From the NCBI RefSeq assembly GCF_012913485.1, contig NZ_CP051774.1, positions 5,456,001 to 5,520,000 of the forward strand: a stretch of 64,000 nt of DNA, written 5' to 3'. Position numbers and translations under genes: made by a program. A model generated the notes under the pieces. It ran no database searches and had not been told where the DNA came from. It saw only the letters and a program-made list of their open reading frames with translations. This DNA comes from Luteolibacter luteus (GTDB taxonomy: Bacteria > Verrucomicrobiota > Verrucomicrobiia > Verrucomicrobiales > Akkermansiaceae). Of the stretch, positions 60,904 to 64,000 are shown piece by piece. The first letter of the stretch is position 1. Each line of letters begins with the position of its first letter.

Positions 60904-63900
60904 ATGCCATCCTTGTTCCGGATCATCAATTTCGGTCTTCCCGAGGCCTGTCCTCGGGCGACACCCGGATTCCTCTGTCTCTTGGCCCTCGTGGCCGCCG
61001 CCGGGGCGGACACTCCGGAGCCCTTCAATTCCGAGAAATCAAGCGACGCCCCGCTTGCCGCTGAGGAAGCCGCCTCCCGCTGGGAACTTCCTCCGGGCTT
61101 CCGTTCCACGGTCTTCGCCGCGGAGCCAGCGGTACGCCAGCCGATTTCGATGTGTCTCGACGACCGCGGGCGCTTGTGGGTCGCAGAAAGCTACATGTAT
61201 GCCGGGCATAGTGGCGGCTACTATGAGGGAAAACTTAGGGATCGCATCGTGATTCTGGAGGATACGGATCACGATGGCCGCCATGATAAGCGCACCATTT
61301 TCGCCGAGGGCTTGGAGCGGCTTACCAGCATTGAGGTCGGCATGGGCGGCGTTTGGGCGCTCACCCTTCCGCAGATGGTCTTTCTTCCGGATCTCGATCG
61401 CAACGATGTGCCGGACGAACCCGCGCGGGTAGTGCTGGATGGCTTTGATATCAAAAATTCCGCGCACACCATGGCCAATGGGTTGCGTTGGGGGCCCGAC
61501 GGATGGCTCTATGGCCGACAGGGGATCTTAGGCACTTCCCTCATCGGTAAACCGGGAGTTTCGGATGAGCAGCGAACCCGGATCAATACAGGCATCTGGC
61601 GCTACCATCCCCAGCACGGCAGCACGGAGCTTGTTTGCGAGGGCACCACGAATCCGTGGGGCATGGATTGGAATGCTCATGGAGAAGCCTTTTTCATCAA
61701 TACCGTCATCGGCCACCTTTGGCATGTGATTCCCGGTGCCCATTACAAGCGGATGTTCGGCGATGATCACAATCCCCACGTCTACGAATTGATCGATCAG
61801 CACGCCGACCACGTTCACTGGGATACCTCGGAAAAGTGGGACGAGATCCGCCAGGGGATGAGCAAGGAGTCCTCCTCGGCCGGTGGTGGTCATGCCCACA
61901 CCGGCCTGATGATCTATCAGGGGGACAATTGGCCGGAGGATTACCGCGGTGATCTCTTCACCATCAACTTCCACGGCCGTCGCTTGAATCGAGAGCGGCT
62001 GGATAAGGAGGGCGGCGGCTACATTGGCCGGCATCGCCCCGACCTGGCGTTCTCACCCGATCCTTGGTTCCGGGGGATCGATCTGCTCTATGGGCCCGAT
62101 GGCGGCGTCTTCATCAGTGATTGGTCGGATACCGGCGAGTGCCATGATGACGATGGGGTGCATCGTCTTTCCGGGCGTATCTACAAGATTACCCATGGAG
62201 CCCCCGCCGCTTCTTCCGTCCGAGATTTGGCACTGCTACCCAGCAGCGATTTGCTCCCGCTTCTTGATCATCGGAATGAATGGTTCGCCCGCCGCAGCCG
62301 CTTGCTATTGCAGCAGCGTGCCGCCTCCGGTGAAGACATGGCCGGTATCGCCGCCGCGCTTCACCATCGATTCTCGGAGACCAGCAATGAAGTCCTTCGG
62401 CTACGCTACCTCTGGTCCCTATCTGCCATCAGCAAGGCGGATCCGGCTTTCCTACGATCCCTCCTCGGTGACGGACAGGAGCACGTTCGCGTGTGGGCGC
62501 TCCGCTTGTTGTTAGATGACCGCGCGGTGATGCCGGAACCGGAAACCTTGGCCGTCCTTTCGAGGATCGCACAGGAGGAGAAGTCTGCCACTGTCCGACT
62601 TGCACTAGCATCTGCTTTGCAGCGGCTCCCGCTGGAGCATCGTTCATCCATCGCTGGTCCCTTGCTTGCCCGGGCGGAGGATGCTGCGGATCACAATCTG
62701 CCGCTGATGCTGTGGTATGGCATTGAGCCGCTTGGCGATTCTCGTCCCGGCGAACTCGCGGTGCTGGCAAAGGACTGCGCCATTCCTTTGGTGAGAATCC
62801 AGATCTCCCGGCGTCTCGCCAGCAAGGCGGTGGACACGGATGGCGCGCTCGATTCGCTCCTGCGTCACGCTCCGTCCGCAAGCGCCGCATGGCAGGCGGA
62901 TCTCTTGGAAGGAATGATCCGCGCTTTTCAAGGGCTGCACGGCACGAAGTCTCCCGCAGCTTGGTCCCTCTTGGCGCAAGCTCTGGCCGAATCCGGAGAT
63001 GCCTCCGTGAAAGACCTCGCTCGCAAGCTCGGCCTGACCTTCTCCGATCCGAAATCGATCGCCGATACAGTAGCCATCCTGCGTGATGATACGGCGCATA
63101 TCGAGGCACGCCGCACCGCGCTCCGGGCCCTCATCGGTTCGCGGGTGGACGGGCTCCACGAACTGTGCACCGGCTCCTTCGCCACTCCCGGCCTGACAGC
63201 CACTGCCGCGGAAGGACTGTCACTGGAAGATGATCTCGCGACGGCGGATTGGATCATCGCAGCCTTCAATCAGGTGCACCCTGCGGAGAAAAGCGCGGTG
63301 ATCGGTGTCCTGATCCTTCGCCCCGCATGGGCGATGCGCTTGCTAGATGCGATAGCCGCGGGATCGATTCCGGCGACGGAAATCAGCGCCTTTCAAGTCC
63401 GCCAGATCCGTGGCTTGAAGGACGAAACGCTCGACACACGCATTGCGAAACTTTGGGGAGACGTTCGGGATTCCAGTGCCGACAAGCGGGCAGCCGTCGC
63501 GAAATGGGAAGCCTATCTCACCCCGAAGACGATCGCCCTTGGCAACAAGGAAGCAGGGAAGCTTCTCTTCGCTGCGACCTGTGGTGCCTGCCACACGATG
63601 TATGGGCAAGGCGGTGCGATCGGTCCGGATCTCACCGGAGGAGGGCGGGATAACCTGCACTACCTCCTTGCGAATATCATCGACCCCAGTGCCGTGCTTG
63701 CGAAGGAGAACCAGCTTTCCATCCTGACTCTGAAGGATGGTCGCGTCTTGAGCGGCATGATCCGTGCGAAGGACGAGCGGATGGTCACCTTGCAAACCCT
63801 CACCGAAAGGACCTCCGTGCCCGCAGGCGATGTCGTGAGAACGGACACCCTGCCCGTTTCGCTCATGCCGGAAGGGATGCTCGACGCTCTTTCCCATGAG

Positions 63901-64000
63901 CAGGTCCGTGACCTCTTCGCATGGCTCATGGACAAGCAGTCGTCCGCTGCCGCTCCATCTCCCGAGGCTATCAACCCCTTCAGCGTCTCGATCACGGGTG
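60904..64000 (+). CDS. PVC-type exported dehydrogenase-like protein with heme domain, cut by window end
   Basis: An open frame from ATG 60904 to the window end (1032 codons, no stop). The N-terminus is a signal/hydrophobic region (FLCLLALVAAAGA). The propeller part has MCLDDRGRLWVAESYM, NGLRWGPDGWLYGRQGILG, NPWGMDWNAHGEAFFIN and DLLYGPDGGVFISDWSDTG; the middle is HEAT-like helices (about 430-870); a CGACH heme site lies at residues 893-897, followed by GPDLTGGGRDNLHYLLANIIDPSA. Unlike the relative at 33675, the sequence continues past the usual end of the heme domain (LFAWLMDKQ) with a Pro/Ser linker and the start of further sequence, so an extra C-terminal domain probably lies outside the window. 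A small hairpin-like CCCC/GGGG element is in the gap after hemB. Confidence 0.87.
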   Translation, partial: MPSLFRIINFGLPEACPRATPGFLCLLALVAAAGADTPEPFNSEKSSDAPLAAEEAASRWELPPGFRSTVFAAEPAVRQPISMCLDDRGRLWVAESYMYAGHSGGYYEGKLRDRIVILEDTDHDGRHDKRTIFAEGLERLTSIEVGMGGVWALTLPQMVFLPDLDRNDVPDEPARVVLDGFDIKNSAHTMANGLRWGPDGWLYGRQGILGTSLIGKPGVSDEQRTRINTGIWRYHPQHGSTELVCEGTTNPWGMDWNAHGEAFFINTVIGHLWHVIPGAHYKRMFGDDHNPHVYELIDQHADHVHWDTSEKWDEIRQGMSKESSSAGGGHAHTGLMIYQGDNWPEDYRGDLFTINFHGRRLNRERLDKEGGGYIGRHRPDLAFSPDPWFRGIDLLYGPDGGVFISDWSDTGECHDDDGVHRLSGRIYKITHGAPAASSVRDLALLPSSDLLPLLDHRNEWFARRSRLLLQQRAASGEDMAGIAAALHHRFSETSNEVLRLRYLWSLSAISKADPAFLRSLLGDGQEHVRVWALRLLLDDRAVMPEPETLAVLSRIAQEEKSATVRLALASALQRLPLEHRSSIAGPLLARAEDAADHNLPLMLWYGIEPLGDSRPGELAVLAKDCAIPLVRIQISRRLASKAVDTDGALDSLLRHAPSASAAWQADLLEGMIRAFQGLHGTKSPAAWSLLAQALAESGDASVKDLARKLGLTFSDPKSIADTVAILRDDTAHIEARRTALRALIGSRVDGLHELCTGSFATPGLTATAAEGLSLEDDLATADWIIAAFNQVHPAEKSAVIGVLILRPAWAMRLLDAIAAGSIPATEISAFQVRQIRGLKDETLDTRIAKLWGDVRDSSADKRAAVAKWEAYLTPKTIALGNKEAGKLLFAATCGACHTMYGQGGAIGPDLTGGGRDNLHYLLANIIDPSAVLAKENQLSILTLKDGRVLSGMIRAKDERMVTLQTLTERTSVPAGDVVRTDTLPVSLMPEGMLDALSHEQVRDLFAWLMDKQSSAAAPSPEAINPFSVSITG

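Noticed and set aside
1..64000. CRISPR arrays, tRNA/rRNA genes, insertion sequences, phage genes
   Set aside because: No regularly spaced repeats, cloverleaf-like intergenic segments, transposase or phage proteins were seen in any gap or frame.

Overview
The window is a GC-rich, gene-dense piece of a chromosome from a Gram-negative bacterium of the PVC superphylum, most likely a Verrucomicrobium of the Luteolibacter/Haloferula kind. This rests on family content, not on a marker gene. The supporting families are a PEP-CTERM protein, two very large exported proteins joining a beta-propeller, HEAT-like repeats and a C-terminal CxxCH heme domain, a DUF1080 (3-keto-disaccharide hydrolase) protein, many sugar-phosphate isomerase-like TIM barrels and Gfo/Idh/MocA oxidoreductases, NIPSNAP proteins, and an outer-membrane TamA/TamB pair. 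No tRNA, rRNA, CRISPR array, prophage or insertion sequence was seen. No gap without a gene exceeds 300 bases; the largest are about 268 (6517-6784), 253 (32576-32828), 238 (25992-26229) and 237 (5800-6036).

Layout. 1-15.5 kb is mainly housekeeping: a membrane protein cut by the window start, an MGDG-synthase-type glycosyltransferase with a HAD phosphatase, a cysteine-less TlpA-like protein, gatC-gatA, rplI, dnaB, a NIPSNAP protein, moaA, a minus-strand cluster (hypothetical, DUF2071-like, thiG, C39-like peptidase), mdh, a FtsL/DivIC-like protein and hpt. 15.5-33 kb is carbohydrate metabolism. A minus-strand operon encodes three exported proteins (PQQ/cytochrome c dehydrogenase, Tat-exported TIM barrel, DUF1080 plus FG-GAP protein). 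It is followed by a large secreted TIM-barrel-like protein, then by a cytoplasmic set of three sugar isomerase-like proteins, two Gfo/Idh/MocA oxidoreductases, a DapA-like lyase, an MFS transporter and a LacI regulator, with palindromic operator candidates between the units. 33-44 kb has a PEP-CTERM protein, a PVC-type heme protein, a lone ABC ATPase, sucA-sucB, a small exported protein and an N-formylglutamate amidohydrolase-like protein. 44-50 kb holds tamB-tamA (overlapping genes) and a voltage-gated-type K+ channel. 50.7-56 kb is a type II secretion/type IV pilus-like set with two tandem GspE ATPases, GspF and GspG. 56-64 kb has small hypothetical proteins, cysS, a lipoprotein, hemB and a second PVC heme protein running off the window end.

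How the genes may work together. The exported PQQ dehydrogenase could oxidise sugars, the DUF1080 protein could cleave the 3-keto-glycosides, and the Gfo/Idh and TIM-barrel proteins could carry out equivalent redox and elimination/isomerisation chemistry in the cytoplasm after MFS uptake. This is inference from family and neighbourhood. The other clear novelty is a 2-oxoglutarate dehydrogenase E2 with two almost identical lipoyl domains and no visible E3-binding domain.
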